This document shows positions 1 through 8,753 of a stretch of DNA of 64,000 nucleotides, one piece after another. Source of the DNA: Granulicella sp. L56 (GTDB taxonomy: Bacteria; Acidobacteriota; Terriglobia; Terriglobales; Acidobacteriaceae); NCBI RefSeq assembly GCF_009765835.1, contig NZ_LMUS01000001.1, forward strand, positions 1,044,198-1,108,197. The letters are read 5' to 3'. How positions within the stretch are numbered: the stretch's first letter is position 1; each line of letters starts with the position of its first letter. The notes under the pieces are model-generated. The model worked only from the letters and a program-made list of their open reading frames with translations. It was not told the DNA's origin and ran no database searches. The translations under genes and the position numbers were made by a program.

Positions 1-514
1 ACTATCATTTGAACCTGAAGTTTTGTATCGTGTGCGCCTGCTGCTCGCCGAAGATGGAGAACTAACGATTAGCCACGCGAAGCATACCGCAAACTCAGCT
101 TCGCAGACGGGACATATCTGTCTTTCCTCGGAACACACTTCATCGGCAGATGTATTTCTTCGTCATAAAACGACGCTGCGCAAGTTATACGATTCGCAAT
201 ACGCGAAGTGCCGCGACGATGGATTTGACGAAGTTATTTTTCTCAACGAAAGAGACGAGGTTACCGAGGGAGCCATCAGCAACATCTTCATACGCAGAGC
301 AGGCGAGCTGTTCACTCCTCCGCTTCGCGCTGGCGTACTCCCCGGAGTCTTCCGCCGCCACATCCTCGAAACCGATGCCACCGCGAAAGAAAAAGTCTTG
401 ACGCTCAAAGATCTGGAATCAGCAGATGCCATCTATCTCTGCAACTCTCTGCGCGGAATGCGCGAGGTCAAACTCTCTTCCGCTGCTAGTGCATTGCATA
501 CGGCAGCGCACTAG
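1..514 (+). CDS. Aminodeoxychorismate lyase / class IV aminotransferase, C-terminal part (cut by window edge)
   Basis: The reading frame is open from the left edge (codons from base 2) through the TTG at 23, so this is the 3' end of a longer gene and not a 163-residue protein. The segment DEVIFLNERDEVTEGAISN followed by PPLRAGVLPGVFRRHIL is the PLP-binding C-terminal signature of class IV aminotransferases. It most resembles PabC or the PabC half of PabB-PabC fusions, which release p-aminobenzoate and pyruvate from aminodeoxychorismate for folate synthesis. Whether a PabB domain precedes it cannot be seen. It converges on xseB with two bases between stop codons. A branched-chain or D-amino acid aminotransferase is the less likely alternative. 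Confidence 0.85.
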   Translation, partial: LSFEPEVLYRVRLLLAEDGELTISHAKHTANSASQTGHICLSSEHTSSADVFLRHKTTLRKLYDSQYAKCRDDGFDEVIFLNERDEVTEGAISNIFIRRAGELFTPPLRAGVLPGVFRRHILETDATAKEKVLTLKDLESADAIYLCNSLRGMREVKLSSAASALHTAAH

Positions 515-516
515 CG

Positions 517-750
517 CTACTCGTCATCCTCTTCCACTTCAACATCCAGATCGGTCGCCACCATGCGGCTTCCCCGGTCGACCAGCACCTGAATCCTGCC
601 CTCAGCGGCCTCCAGCTCTTTTTTGCAGGCGTCCGATAGTTTGACGCCCTCTTCAAACAGCCGCACCGACTCATCGAGCGACAGGTCTCCGCGCTCAAGC
701 TTCTCGACCACTGCCTCCAGCGCTGTCAGCTTCTGCTCAAAGTCCGCCAT
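517..750 (-). CDS. xseB: Exodeoxyribonuclease VII small subunit
   Basis: A 77-residue protein, the usual XseB length. The pattern FEQKLTALEAVVEKLERGDLSL then FEEGVKLSDACKKELEAAE is the family hallmark and forms a helical hairpin. XseB binds the large subunit XseA to make the nuclease that degrades single-stranded DNA from both ends. The tail is acidic (EVEEDDE). Its ATG overlaps the TGA of the upstream methyltransferase/reductase gene by one base (TGATG), so the two are translationally coupled. xseA is not in this window. Confidence 0.96.
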   Translation of the reverse strand: MADFEQKLTALEAVVEKLERGDLSLDESVRLFEEGVKLSDACKKELEAAEGRIQVLVDRGSRMVATDLDVEVEEDDE

Positions 751-2690
751 CAGGCCACCCCCACTTCCACCAGCCCCAACACCTGCGCCGCTGCCGCATA
801 CTTGCCGAACGGCGCGCTTACCTGGACCCCTTGCACCATGGGCCGTGCCTCGGCCAGCATCTCCTGGGCGATCTTCACGCCCTCAGCCCGCGCCGCCTCG
901 GGCGAAGTTGCCGCAGCCATCCGCGCCATGATCTCCTCCGGCATACTTACTCGCAGATCGTTCTTCATAAACTCCGCGTTGCGCAGGTTCGTCAGCGGCC
1001 AGATCCCCGCAATCACCGGGATGCGGAAGCCCTCAATCCGCTTCAGGAAAGCCTCCAGCAATCGCAGATCAAAGACCGGCTGCGTAATCGCATACTCCGC
1101 GCCCGCCTCCACCTTATAGGCAAACCGCCGGACCTCCTGATCGATGTCCGGTACCCCCGGATTCGCTGCGACCGCAACCGTAAACCCAGTGGATTCGCCA
1201 ATCGAGTTCTTGCCGATATCGAGACCGCAGTTAAGGTTGCGAACGATGTTCACTAGCCCGATCGCGTCCACATCGAAGACCGCCGTCGCATCGGGATAGT
1301 TCCCCAGCTTCGGCGGATCGCCGGTCAGGCAAAGAACATTTTTCAAACCAATCGACGATGCCCCCAGCAGATCGCTCTGAATGCTCAGCACGTTCCGGTC
1401 GCGGCAGGTGTAGTGCAGAATCGTCTCGATGCCGACGTTCTGCTGGATCTGCACGCACAGGCTCTGTGCGCTCATCCTCGCGCTGGCCCGCGGCGAATCC
1501 GGCACATTGATCGCGTCCACTCCCAGACGGTGCATCTCGGCCGCGCCGTTGACCTCTTTGCTGCAATCGATCCCCTTGGGCGGCACAATCTCCACCATGG
1601 TGACGAACTCGCCCGCAGCCACCATCGATCCGATCTTCGACCGCTGCGCCAACGGTGGCGGCTCTACCTTGTTCTTCACAACAGCGGTTGCCCCGGAATC
1701 GCTGCTCTCCATCACCTGAGCGCCCGTCTCCATTGCGCCCAGAGCACGCAACGCGCTCTTCATCGCCCGCGTATAGCTCGGAGTGGTGCCGCAACAGCCG
1801 CCCACAAAGGTCGCGCCCGCCTTGACCAGCTTGCGGGTAAAGCTCGCCATATACTCAGGCGAAGTCAGGTAGAGCGTCCGCCCCTCGACCGCTCGCGGAA
1901 TCCCCGCATTCGGCATCGCCGCCAATGGCAACGAGCTTACCTTCCGCATCCGTTCGATCACGCTCAGTACCGTCGCTGGCCCGGCACTACAGTTACATCC
2001 GATGGCATCCGCGCCCCACTCCGTCAGCTTTTTAGCGGCAGTCTCGGCGGATGCGCCATCGAGGCAGTTCCCCTCCTCGTCGACAGTCACCATCACCACC
2101 ACCGGAAGCCACGGAGCTTCACTCCGCGCCGCGCGAATAGCCTGCTTCGCCTCTGATAGCGAGGTCATCGTCTCGATCATCAACAGGTCAACGCCGACTC
2201 CCGGCCCGCCCTCGGCCATCGCCCGAATCTGTTCCGCAAACGCATCCCGCGCCTCATCCAGCCCCACCTTGCCCAGCGGCTCCAGCCGAACTCCCAGCGG
2301 CCCAATCGAGCCCGCCACAAACGCCTCGCTGGCCTGTTTCTCGCGAATCTGGTCCACGCACTCCCGCGCCAGCTTTACCCCGGCGACATTGATCTCATGG
2401 ACTTTATCCTGTATTCCGAAGTGCTCCAGCCGAAATCGGTTCGCCCCAAAGGTATTGGTCTCCACCACCTCCGCGCCTGCCTGCAGATATTCGGCGTGGA
2501 CCTCGTGCACCAACTCCGGCTGCGACAGGTTCAGCTCATCGTAGCTGCGGTTAATGAACACGCCGCGCGCGTAAAGCATCGTCCCCATTGCCCCATCGCA
2601 CAACACCGTTCCGCCCGCAAACAGCCTGTCTACCGCGGTAGGTTCCGCCAAATACCGTATGCCAATACCGCCAGCGCCATCGCTCATCAA
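750..2690 (-). CDS. Bifunctional homocysteine S-methyltransferase / methylenetetrahydrofolate reductase
   Basis: A 646-residue fusion. Residues 20-315 form a homocysteine S-methyltransferase barrel with the zinc-ligand cysteines visible as GCNC (231-234) and GGCCG (297-301). From about 360 to the end is a MetF-type reductase (LCLTGDPP, EYAITQPVFD, PVIAGIWPLTN). The same domain order occurs in B. subtilis YitJ-type proteins. The product should link 5,10-methylene-THF reduction to methionine formation; no cobalamin domain is present. The gene overlaps xseB downstream by one base. The 128-base upstream gap is shared with a divergent lipoprotein gene; I looked for a SAM or B12 riboswitch there and did not see one. 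Confidence 0.95.
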   Translation of the reverse strand: MMSDGAGGIGIRYLAEPTAVDRLFAGGTVLCDGAMGTMLYARGVFINRSYDELNLSQPELVHEVHAEYLQAGAEVVETNTFGANRFRLEHFGIQDKVHEINVAGVKLARECVDQIREKQASEAFVAGSIGPLGVRLEPLGKVGLDEARDAFAEQIRAMAEGGPGVGVDLLMIETMTSLSEAKQAIRAARSEAPWLPVVVMVTVDEEGNCLDGASAETAAKKLTEWGADAIGCNCSAGPATVLSVIERMRKVSSLPLAAMPNAGIPRAVEGRTLYLTSPEYMASFTRKLVKAGATFVGGCCGTTPSYTRAMKSALRALGAMETGAQVMESSDSGATAVVKNKVEPPPLAQRSKIGSMVAAGEFVTMVEIVPPKGIDCSKEVNGAAEMHRLGVDAINVPDSPRASARMSAQSLCVQIQQNVGIETILHYTCRDRNVLSIQSDLLGASSIGLKNVLCLTGDPPKLGNYPDATAVFDVDAIGLVNIVRNLNCGLDIGKNSIGESTGFTVAVAANPGVPDIDQEVRRFAYKVEAGAEYAITQPVFDLRLLEAFLKRIEGFRIPVIAGIWPLTNLRNAEFMKNDLRVSMPEEIMARMAAATSPEAARAEGVKIAQEMLAEARPMVQGVQVSAPFGKYAAAAQVLGLVEVGVA

Positions 2691-2818
2691 TCTTCTCCGG
2701 ATATCTCATCATCCTAAGCCACCGGCCGGATGCGCTCCAAACCCGGACGCCGGGGTTCCCCCAGGGAGACCTCTCAACCCAACACCCCTGCCTCCTTTGT
2801 TATACTCAGCGGATAGCC

Positions 2819-4411
2819 GTGGCCCGCATAAATACGCCGCAGCGCTCAGGTTGGAGTTTGTCCACGTTGAAGAATCGAAGTCTCTTTGCCCAGTCCCTCA
2901 GCGCCCAGATCTACTGCGGCCTGCTGATCGCCGTCGCGTGCCTCACCCTCAGCTCCTGCCACAGCGCCCAGTATTACTACTACAAGTTCCCGCAATATAC
3001 CTTTGCCGACCGGCCGGTTCCGCCCAGCAAGCTCGCCCAGCGGGTCATGATCGCCTATACGCTCAATGGTTCTTCGACATCGATCAGCGCCTCAGGAGCC
3101 CTGGCCATCGTCGACGCCAAGCGCGACATCCGCAGCAATATTGAGAACACTATCCCCACCTTCGCCATCTCCGGCTATAACTCCGGCTACCCCAGCATGA
3201 TCTTCAACTTCCCTGCTGAGGTCCACGGCTACGTCTACTCCAATACGGACGGCAGCCTGGGCATCGTCGACTACAGCAAGGAAGCCTCTTCCGGCTCGGC
3301 GGGCAAGTTCCCCGGGTCCGCGTCCATCGCCATTCCGCCCGGCTTCCTGCACTACTACTCCGCCGAAGAGACTTATGGCGTGCTCGCTATCGTCGACAAC
3401 ACTACCGGCAATTCCTACAGCCTCAATCTCCCCAACGTCGACAAGGTAGCCGTGAATGCGGGTGACACCGTCGTCCTTGCGATGGTGCGCAACTCCAACA
3501 CCATCTACCGCCTGGTCAAGCTCAACGCCAACCAGTTCCCGACCTCGCAACTGGCCATCCAGACCACCGGCGCCGCTGACTGCCAGCCCCTCAACCTGCC
3601 CGTCTACTGCGTCGTTCCGGTCAACTCCACGGGCGCGGGTGCGGGTGGCGCCAATACTTTCGACCGCCCCACCGGGGCCTACTTCTCGCTGGACGGCACC
3701 ACGGCCTTCATCCTCAACTGCGGCCCCGAGTGCGGTGGAACCACCTCCAGCCTGACGCTGCTCAACCAGAGCACCCTCAACGTCAACACCATTCCCAACA
3801 TGGTTCCCGACAATTCGGCCTTCGTCTCGAACGTGCCCATTCCCGGCGGAGCCACCACCGCGCTCTCAGATGCCACCACGCTCTACGTGGCGGGCCAGCA
3901 GCAGATGCCCGACGGCCTCTTCACCGGCTATCTCACCACTGTCAATCTCGCCGCCGCTGCCAGCAGCCCCTCCACCGCGGTCACCGGCAAGTACGGCATC
4001 TCCGACGGCACCCACACCAAGCTGCTCTTCGCCGACAACAATACCCTCTGGATCGGTTCGCAATTCTGCGCCACCGGCGAGCGTCAGAAGCTCAACACGA
4101 ACTACAACTGCCTCACCCGCTTCGACCTCGGAGCCAAGACTGCCCAGATCGTGCCCAACGTCACCCCGGGCAGCACAACGGCTGGTTCCACCGTCGGCTA
4201 TCCCAATACCAATCAGAACCTCTACTACTACGGCGATCTCACCGGCCTCTGCTGGGTTCAGGGCTTCAATAAGATCTACACCGCCTACGGTGGACAGGTC
4301 CACGTCTTCAGCACCGTCGATGGCTCTGAGATCGACAACGAGTTCGTCACCGTACAGGGTACGGCCCTCGATGTCGCCTACATGGATGCCGTCACCGACG
4401 CCGATAACTAG
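2819..4411 (+). CDS. Putative lipoprotein, repeat-containing, function unknown
   Basis: I do not recognise this 530-residue protein. After a basic N-terminus, a hydrophobic stretch (about 31-43) ends in the lipobox LSSC with Cys47, so it is probably a lipoprotein. The rest is rich in Ser, Thr, Gly and Asn, with recurring blocks such as GALAIVDAK, GSLGIVDYS and GVLAIVDNT that suggest a beta-propeller of degenerate blades. This is inference. The GTG start at 2819 lies only 12 bases after a TATACT box (2801-2806), so the transcript may be nearly leaderless or a TTG further inside (2858 or 2867) may be used. A hairpin with a T-rich tail follows at 4433-4478. Confidence 0.8.
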   Translation: MARINTPQRSGWSLSTLKNRSLFAQSLSAQIYCGLLIAVACLTLSSCHSAQYYYYKFPQYTFADRPVPPSKLAQRVMIAYTLNGSSTSISASGALAIVDAKRDIRSNIENTIPTFAISGYNSGYPSMIFNFPAEVHGYVYSNTDGSLGIVDYSKEASSGSAGKFPGSASIAIPPGFLHYYSAEETYGVLAIVDNTTGNSYSLNLPNVDKVAVNAGDTVVLAMVRNSNTIYRLVKLNANQFPTSQLAIQTTGAADCQPLNLPVYCVVPVNSTGAGAGGANTFDRPTGAYFSLDGTTAFILNCGPECGGTTSSLTLLNQSTLNVNTIPNMVPDNSAFVSNVPIPGGATTALSDATTLYVAGQQQMPDGLFTGYLTTVNLAAAASSPSTAVTGKYGISDGTHTKLLFADNNTLWIGSQFCATGERQKLNTNYNCLTRFDLGAKTAQIVPNVTPGSTTAGSTVGYPNTNQNLYYYGDLTGLCWVQGFNKIYTAYGGQVHVFSTVDGSEIDNEFVTVQGTALDVAYMDAVTDADN

Positions 4412-4432
4412 AGCTTCGCCTCGAAGCAAATC

Positions 4433-4478
4433 AGGCCCTGTCCTTCACAGTTCACCGCGAAGAACAGGGCCTCACTCT
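4433..4478 (+). terminator. Probable intrinsic terminator after the lipoprotein gene
   Basis: AGGCCCTGT (4433-4441) pairs perfectly with ACAGGGCCT (4464-4472) across a 22-base loop and is followed by CACTCTTT. It separates the lipoprotein gene from bshB1. The long loop and short T-run make it moderate. Confidence 0.5.
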
Positions 4479-4508
4479 TTAACCATGCCCGCTGCTACCA
4501 TAACCACC

Positions 4509-5222
4509 ATGCCCTCCATCGACATTCTTGCCATAGCCGCGCACCGTGACGACGTGGAGCAGACCTGCGGCGGCACTCTGCTCGCCATGCACGCCCGCGG
4601 CTGGAGCACCGGCATCCTCGATCTCACCCGTGGCGAGTCAGGCACGCGCGGAACCGCAGCCGAACGCGAGGCAGAAGCCATCGCCGCTGCAGGCATCCTC
4701 AACGTCGCCCACCGCGAAGCCCTCGACCTGCCCGACGGCAACGTCGAAAACACGCTTCCCAATCGCCTCAAAGTAGCGGAAGTCCTCCGCCGCCTCCGTC
4801 CCCGCGTGGTGATCCTGCCTTACTGGCAGGGCCGTCATCCTGACCACTACACCACCGCGACCCTCGGTTACGAATCCTGTTTCATCAGCGGCCTGGCAAA
4901 GCTCGATATCCCCGGCGAGCCTCACCGCCCCTACAAGATCCTCTACGCCTCGCTCTACGCCGACGTGCGCCCTTCCTTCGTTGTCGATATCACCCCGCAC
5001 ATCGAGCAGCGCTACCAGGCGCTGGCAGCCTATCGCTCGCAATACGCATCCCAATCGACAGGCGACTCCATCTTCGTGCGCGAAGACGACATCCGAGAGC
5101 GCACCTTCGCCACCGCGCGCCACTACGGCCTGCTCGCAGGTGTGCGCTACGCCGAGCCTTTCGTCCAAAAAGAAGTCGGCCTCGTCGAAGACCTGATGCT
5201 CCTCCCTGTTCAATCTATCTAG
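4509..5222 (+). CDS. bshB1: Bacillithiol biosynthesis deacetylase BshB1 (PIG-L/LmbE family)
   Basis: A 237-residue LmbE-like deacetylase. It removes acetate from GlcNAc-malate in bacillithiol synthesis. The zinc/catalytic motif AHRDD (11-15) and the second metal motif GRHPDH (108-113) are intact, and the opening MPSIDILAIAAHRDD plus GGTLL match BshB1 rather than mycothiol MshB. I prefer ATG 4509; an in-frame ATG at 4485 would add eight residues. The open frame extends far upstream, but that part is an artefact lying under the preceding gene. BshA and BshC are not in this window, so the pathway is inferred. Confidence 0.92.
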   Translation: MPSIDILAIAAHRDDVEQTCGGTLLAMHARGWSTGILDLTRGESGTRGTAAEREAEAIAAAGILNVAHREALDLPDGNVENTLPNRLKVAEVLRRLRPRVVILPYWQGRHPDHYTTATLGYESCFISGLAKLDIPGEPHRPYKILYASLYADVRPSFVVDITPHIEQRYQALAAYRSQYASQSTGDSIFVREDDIRERTFATARHYGLLAGVRYAEPFVQKEVGLVEDLMLLPVQSI

Positions 5223-5334
5223 CTATCTAGCCAAATCTATTTAGATTTTTTTGAATCCTCTTACATCCACCGCTCCAGCGGGACCGTACTCCGAATGAAC
5301 GCGCAACTCAACCTGCATTCTGGAGAGGTCCATC

Positions 5335-6264
5335 GTGGAAAAAGTAAACGAACTTATTAAGAGAGCAGTCTCCCGCCGAACATTCATGGCCGGGGCAGGA
5401 ACCACAGCAGCGGCTGCATTTCTGGCCGGATGCAACAATTCATCCGCACCTCCGACCACAGGCGGCGGTGGCACCACTCCTCCCCCTACAGACGTTCCCG
5501 ATAACGACATCCTCAACTTCGCGCTCAACCTTGAATACCTCGAAGCCGAGTTTTACCTCCGCGCCGCCACCGGCAGCGGTCTTTCTTCTGCCGACGCTCT
5601 CTCCGGTGCCGGTGCCGTTAACGGTGGGGCTGCCGTCCCGGGATTCTCGACTGCGATGCAGCAGTATGCCGTCGAAATCGCACAGGACGAGCTCAACCAT
5701 GTCCGCGCCATTCAGGCCACCATCACAAAGAACAGTGGAACCCCGGTAGCGCGTCCCGCCATCGACTTCACCAACGCCTTCAACGCCCTCGCCGCGGCTG
5801 CCGGAATCGGATCCAGCTTCAATCCCTTCTCCAGCCCCAGCGCCTTCCTTGTAGGCGCTTTCGTATTTGAAGACGTCGGCGTCACCGCATACACCGGTGC
5901 TGCTCCCGCCATCACCAACACCGACATCCTCTCCGCGGCTGCTGGAATTCAGGCCGTCGAAGCCTACCACGCCGCTGAGATCCGTACCCTGCTCGTTGGC
6001 ATGGCCGCAGCCAATAACGATCAGACCTATGTCAACTATGCCAACCAGGTCTCCGCTCTGCGAGGCAAGCTTGGCGGCGGCAACGAGACCATGCTCAGCA
6101 TCAGCACCATCGTCGCAGCCGACACCACCAACGCCATCGCCTTCTCCCGCACCACCGACCAGGTTCTTCACATCGTCTATGCAACGGCGCCCGGCGCAGG
6201 TGTAAAAAGCGGCGGCTTCTTCCCCAACGGACTCAACGGCTCTATCTCAACGACTGCATCCTAA
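5335..6264 (+). CDS. Tat-exported ferritin-like domain protein, copy 1
   Basis: A 309-residue protein starting with GTG. Its N-terminus carries a twin-arginine signal (SRRTFM, Arg14-Arg15), a hydrophobic run and LAGC with Cys33, suggesting Tat export and lipidation. A low-complexity TGGGGTTPPPT linker follows, then a ferritin-like four-helix domain: LNFALNLEYLEAEFY, QDELNHV, FEDVGVTAY and AVEAYHAAEIR supply the Glu and ExxH metal ligands. It resembles the Ferritin_2 (PF13668-type) family, whose chemistry is poorly known. The next gene is a paralogue 12 bases downstream, so the two are probably cotranscribed. Confidence 0.88.
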   Translation: MEKVNELIKRAVSRRTFMAGAGTTAAAAFLAGCNNSSAPPTTGGGGTTPPPTDVPDNDILNFALNLEYLEAEFYLRAATGSGLSSADALSGAGAVNGGAAVPGFSTAMQQYAVEIAQDELNHVRAIQATITKNSGTPVARPAIDFTNAFNALAAAAGIGSSFNPFSSPSAFLVGAFVFEDVGVTAYTGAAPAITNTDILSAAAGIQAVEAYHAAEIRTLLVGMAAANNDQTYVNYANQVSALRGKLGGGNETMLSISTIVAADTTNAIAFSRTTDQVLHIVYATAPGAGVKSGGFFPNGLNGSISTTAS

Positions 6265-6276
6265 GGACAGATCACC

Positions 6277-7254
6277 ATGGCAAATACAGAGACCAAACAG
6301 CTAGATTCCATCATCTCCAGTCGCCGTGCGTTGCTGGCCATTGGCGGCGCAGCACTCGCGGGCCTTGCCTTTGCACCAAAGGCAGAAGCCCAGGCAGCCA
6401 TCACCGACACCGACATCCTCAACTTCGCCCTCAACCTGGAGTACCTCGAGGCCCAGTTCTATAACCTCGCCGCCTCAGGCGTCACCATCGACAAACTTCC
6501 TACGCCCATCCCGGTCAGCGTCAACGGTGGGACTGCAGGAACGGTAACCCTCAAGCCCAGCTTCGCTAAGGTTCCCTTCGCCCTGCCGACCATCGCAGCC
6601 TATGCGACGGAGACTGCACTCGAAGAAGGCAAGCACGTCAGCTTTCTTCAGGGAGCGCTCAGCACAGCGGCGGTGTCCATGCCGGACATCGACCTCTTCA
6701 ACTCCTTCAACGCACTTGCCAGCGTGGCCGGGATCGGCTCTGCCTTCGATCCCTTCGCCAGCGACGCCAACTTCCTCATCGGTGCTTACATCTTCGAGGA
6801 CGTCGGCGTCAGCGCCTACCACGGAGCAGCAGGCCTGATTCAAGACAAAAAAGTGATCCTGCCCGCAGCCGTAGGGATTCACGCAGTCGAGGCTTACCAC
6901 GCAGGTCTCATCCGCACCAGCATCAACGCTCTCGATGCCGGAACCGGAACCCTCAACACGCTCACGCAGAAGATCTCGGCAGCTCGCTCCATGCTGGCGA
7001 ACCCTTCCGGCGCATCGACAACCACCTATACCGGAAGCATGGCGGACGACATCGGCTTGACCACCACCATGGTCAGCCTTAACGGCACCTCGGCGTCGCT
7101 CTCCTCATCCACCATCGTCGATTGCGATTCGAACTCAATCGGCTGGGGCCGCACCACCTCCCAGGTCCTCGCCATCGTCACCGGCACCGATCCCAGCGCC
7201 ACCAGCCACAAGGGAGTCTTCTTTCCCTCCGGCCTCAACGGAAATATCAAATAA
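6277..7254 (+). CDS. Tat-exported ferritin-like domain protein, copy 2
   Basis: A 325-residue paralogue of the preceding gene. It has a twin-arginine signal (SSRRALL, Arg16-Arg17) but ends in an AEA-QA cleavage site and has no lipobox Cys, so it should be released into the periplasm rather than anchored. The domain core is shared: TDILNFALNLEYLEAQFY, EEGKHVSFL, FEDVGVSAYHGAAG and AVEAYHAGLIR. Both proteins end with FFPxGLNG. An RBS-like AAGGA precedes the ATG. The pair probably forms a soluble/anchored oxidoreductase or metal-storage couple; this is inference. Confidence 0.88.
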   Translation: MANTETKQLDSIISSRRALLAIGGAALAGLAFAPKAEAQAAITDTDILNFALNLEYLEAQFYNLAASGVTIDKLPTPIPVSVNGGTAGTVTLKPSFAKVPFALPTIAAYATETALEEGKHVSFLQGALSTAAVSMPDIDLFNSFNALASVAGIGSAFDPFASDANFLIGAYIFEDVGVSAYHGAAGLIQDKKVILPAAVGIHAVEAYHAGLIRTSINALDAGTGTLNTLTQKISAARSMLANPSGASTTTYTGSMADDIGLTTTMVSLNGTSASLSSSTIVDCDSNSIGWGRTTSQVLAIVTGTDPSATSHKGVFFPSGLNGNIK

Positions 7255-7274
7255 ATCTCAACGCGTAAGAAAGA

Positions 7275-7305
7275 GGAGGCTGTCCGCCAACCAGCGGCCA
7301 GCCTT
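7275..7305. terminator. Hairpin between convergent genes
   Basis: GGAGGCTG-TCCGC and GCGG-C-CAGCCTTCC form an interrupted stem between the ferritin-like gene and the stop of the diguanylate cyclase gene. The position between convergent genes fits a bidirectional terminator. The stem has bulges and the flanking T-runs are short. Confidence 0.45.
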
Positions 7306-7309
7306 CCCT

Positions 7310-8488
7310 TCAAAAAGCACCCTCGTTCCCCAGCTCTTCCAACTGTTCGGCTGCCACGACACGGTTGCGCCCTCCTCGCTTGGCCCGATACAGCGCGGCA
7401 TCGCTCTGTTCCACAAGACTCTGCCACGATTGGCCGCACCCCTCCGACGAAGCCACGCCCAGGCTCGCCCGTACCCGAACCGTCTCTCCGCGATATTGCA
7501 CACACAGATCATCCACGCGTGACCGCATCCGCTCCGCCGCCATACCGGCCTCTACCGAACCCGTATCCGGCAGCAGAATGCAGAACTCGTCGCCGCCCAT
7601 CCGCGCCACCGCATCCTGGCCTCGCACCGTCTCCTGCAACGCCCTGCCCACCGCCTGCAGAACAGCATCGCCACAGGCATGTCCCAGCGAGTCGTTCACC
7701 TGCTTCAAGCCATCGAGATCCATCATCACGACGGCAATCGTTCCCTTCGTCCGCCCGCACCGCGCTATCTCTCGCATCGCAATCCGCGTAAGCGCCCACC
7801 GGTTCAGCAGCCCCGTCAACTCATCCACCTGTGCATGCCAAAGCAGCTCTACCCGCAGCTTCGCCGCCGAAAGAAACATGAAGCCAAAAACGATGGCGCT
7901 GTTGGTCACCAGCGTTCCTACCAGCCAGAACCGCCGCATCTCGCTGGCCAGCGCAGGATAGTCCGGCGTGCCGAACTTCAAGCTCGCCATCACGCGAAGC
8001 AGCAGCAGGACCGCATAGATCGCGAGCGAAACGCCGGTGAGGCTCGCGGCCAGACCAATGTCCTCGCCCACGAACAGGAACACCACCGCAGCGGTCGCCG
8101 CCACCTGTACACTCTCCGTCGCGAACGACAGCAACAGCGCCGCCGGATAATGCGATGGCTCAATCAGCAGGTAGATCGTGCCCACCGCCATCCCACCCAC
8201 CAGCACATACTGTAACGACCGCATCAGCGGCCCACGCTCCAGCAGCTCGTCGAAGCTGAAGTGCAGCATCATCATGCCCAACACTGCCAGCAGGCCGCTC
8301 AACGCCTCAGTGACGGGAACGATCCCGCCCAGCAGTATCAACAGCAGCGCTCCACCGCGGCTGAGATTCGCCCCCGCAAACCACGCCGCACCCTTAGCCG
8401 ATCCAAGCATACGGGCATTCAGCGCAATCACGCCCGCATACAGCACATACAAAAGCACGTTCATCACAACGAGTGTGTGCGTGTCCAT
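7310..8488 (-). CDS. Membrane-bound diguanylate cyclase (GGDEF)
   Basis: A 392-residue protein. Roughly six or seven hydrophobic helices fill residues 5-208. A GGDEF domain then starts at VDELTGLLNR (221-230). The active-site motif GGDEF is intact at 298-302, with the metal Asp in MDLDG (257-260). The inhibitory I-site RGQD (289-292) lies exactly five residues before GGDEF, so product inhibition is expected. It makes cyclic di-GMP; the signal sensed by the membrane part is unknown. No EAL domain is present. The AT-richer gap upstream carries two short palindromes. Confidence 0.95.
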   Translation of the reverse strand: MDTHTLVVMNVLLYVLYAGVIALNARMLGSAKGAAWFAGANLSRGGALLLILLGGIVPVTEALSGLLAVLGMMMLHFSFDELLERGPLMRSLQYVLVGGMAVGTIYLLIEPSHYPAALLLSFATESVQVAATAAVVFLFVGEDIGLAASLTGVSLAIYAVLLLLRVMASLKFGTPDYPALASEMRRFWLVGTLVTNSAIVFGFMFLSAAKLRVELLWHAQVDELTGLLNRWALTRIAMREIARCGRTKGTIAVVMMDLDGLKQVNDSLGHACGDAVLQAVGRALQETVRGQDAVARMGGDEFCILLPDTGSVEAGMAAERMRSRVDDLCVQYRGETVRVRASLGVASSEGCGQSWQSLVEQSDAALYRAKRGGRNRVVAAEQLEELGNEGAF

Positions 8489-8551
8489 TGTTTAGCCCTG
8501 GAAACCAACTCAAATGTTGCAATACGTTAGAAATCGATTGTCTTCACCACG

Positions 8552-8675
8552 TTCGCCAATCGTTTTCATTGGCGAATGGCGAATATATCTTCAAACGTTT
8601 GAATTTGCCAGTCGAATCTTAGCACCGTAGCTCAACGAATCACTCTAAATCAATTTAAAGTGCAAAACTTTGCAC
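8552..8675. promoter_or_regulatory. Two short palindromes upstream of the diguanylate cyclase gene
   Basis: The 265-base gap 8489-8753 is noticeably AT-rich. TTCGCCAAT (8552-8560) and ATTGGCGAA (8568-8576) form a perfect 9-bp dyad with a 7-base centre. GTGCAAA (8660-8666) and TTTGCAC (8669-8675) form a second, tight dyad with a 2-base centre. Neither is followed by a T-run on either strand, so operator sites are likelier than terminators. No gene is apparent in the gap. Confidence 0.4.
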
Positions 8676-8753
8676 GCCACAAGTTGAGCCGCTCGAGTTG
8701 TACCGAACAAACCCGCACTTTTCTAATTTGATCTTGCAGGCTTTTGCTTCTGC

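Noticed and set aside
2691..2818. SAM or cobalamin riboswitch before the methyltransferase/reductase gene
   Set aside because: No conserved SAM-I/II or B12-box core could be recognised in the 128-base gap.
3870..4508. A 5' extension of the bshB1 frame
   Set aside because: The extension overlaps the lipoprotein gene and its Pro/Ser-rich translation has no homology to deacetylases; the domain starts at 4509.
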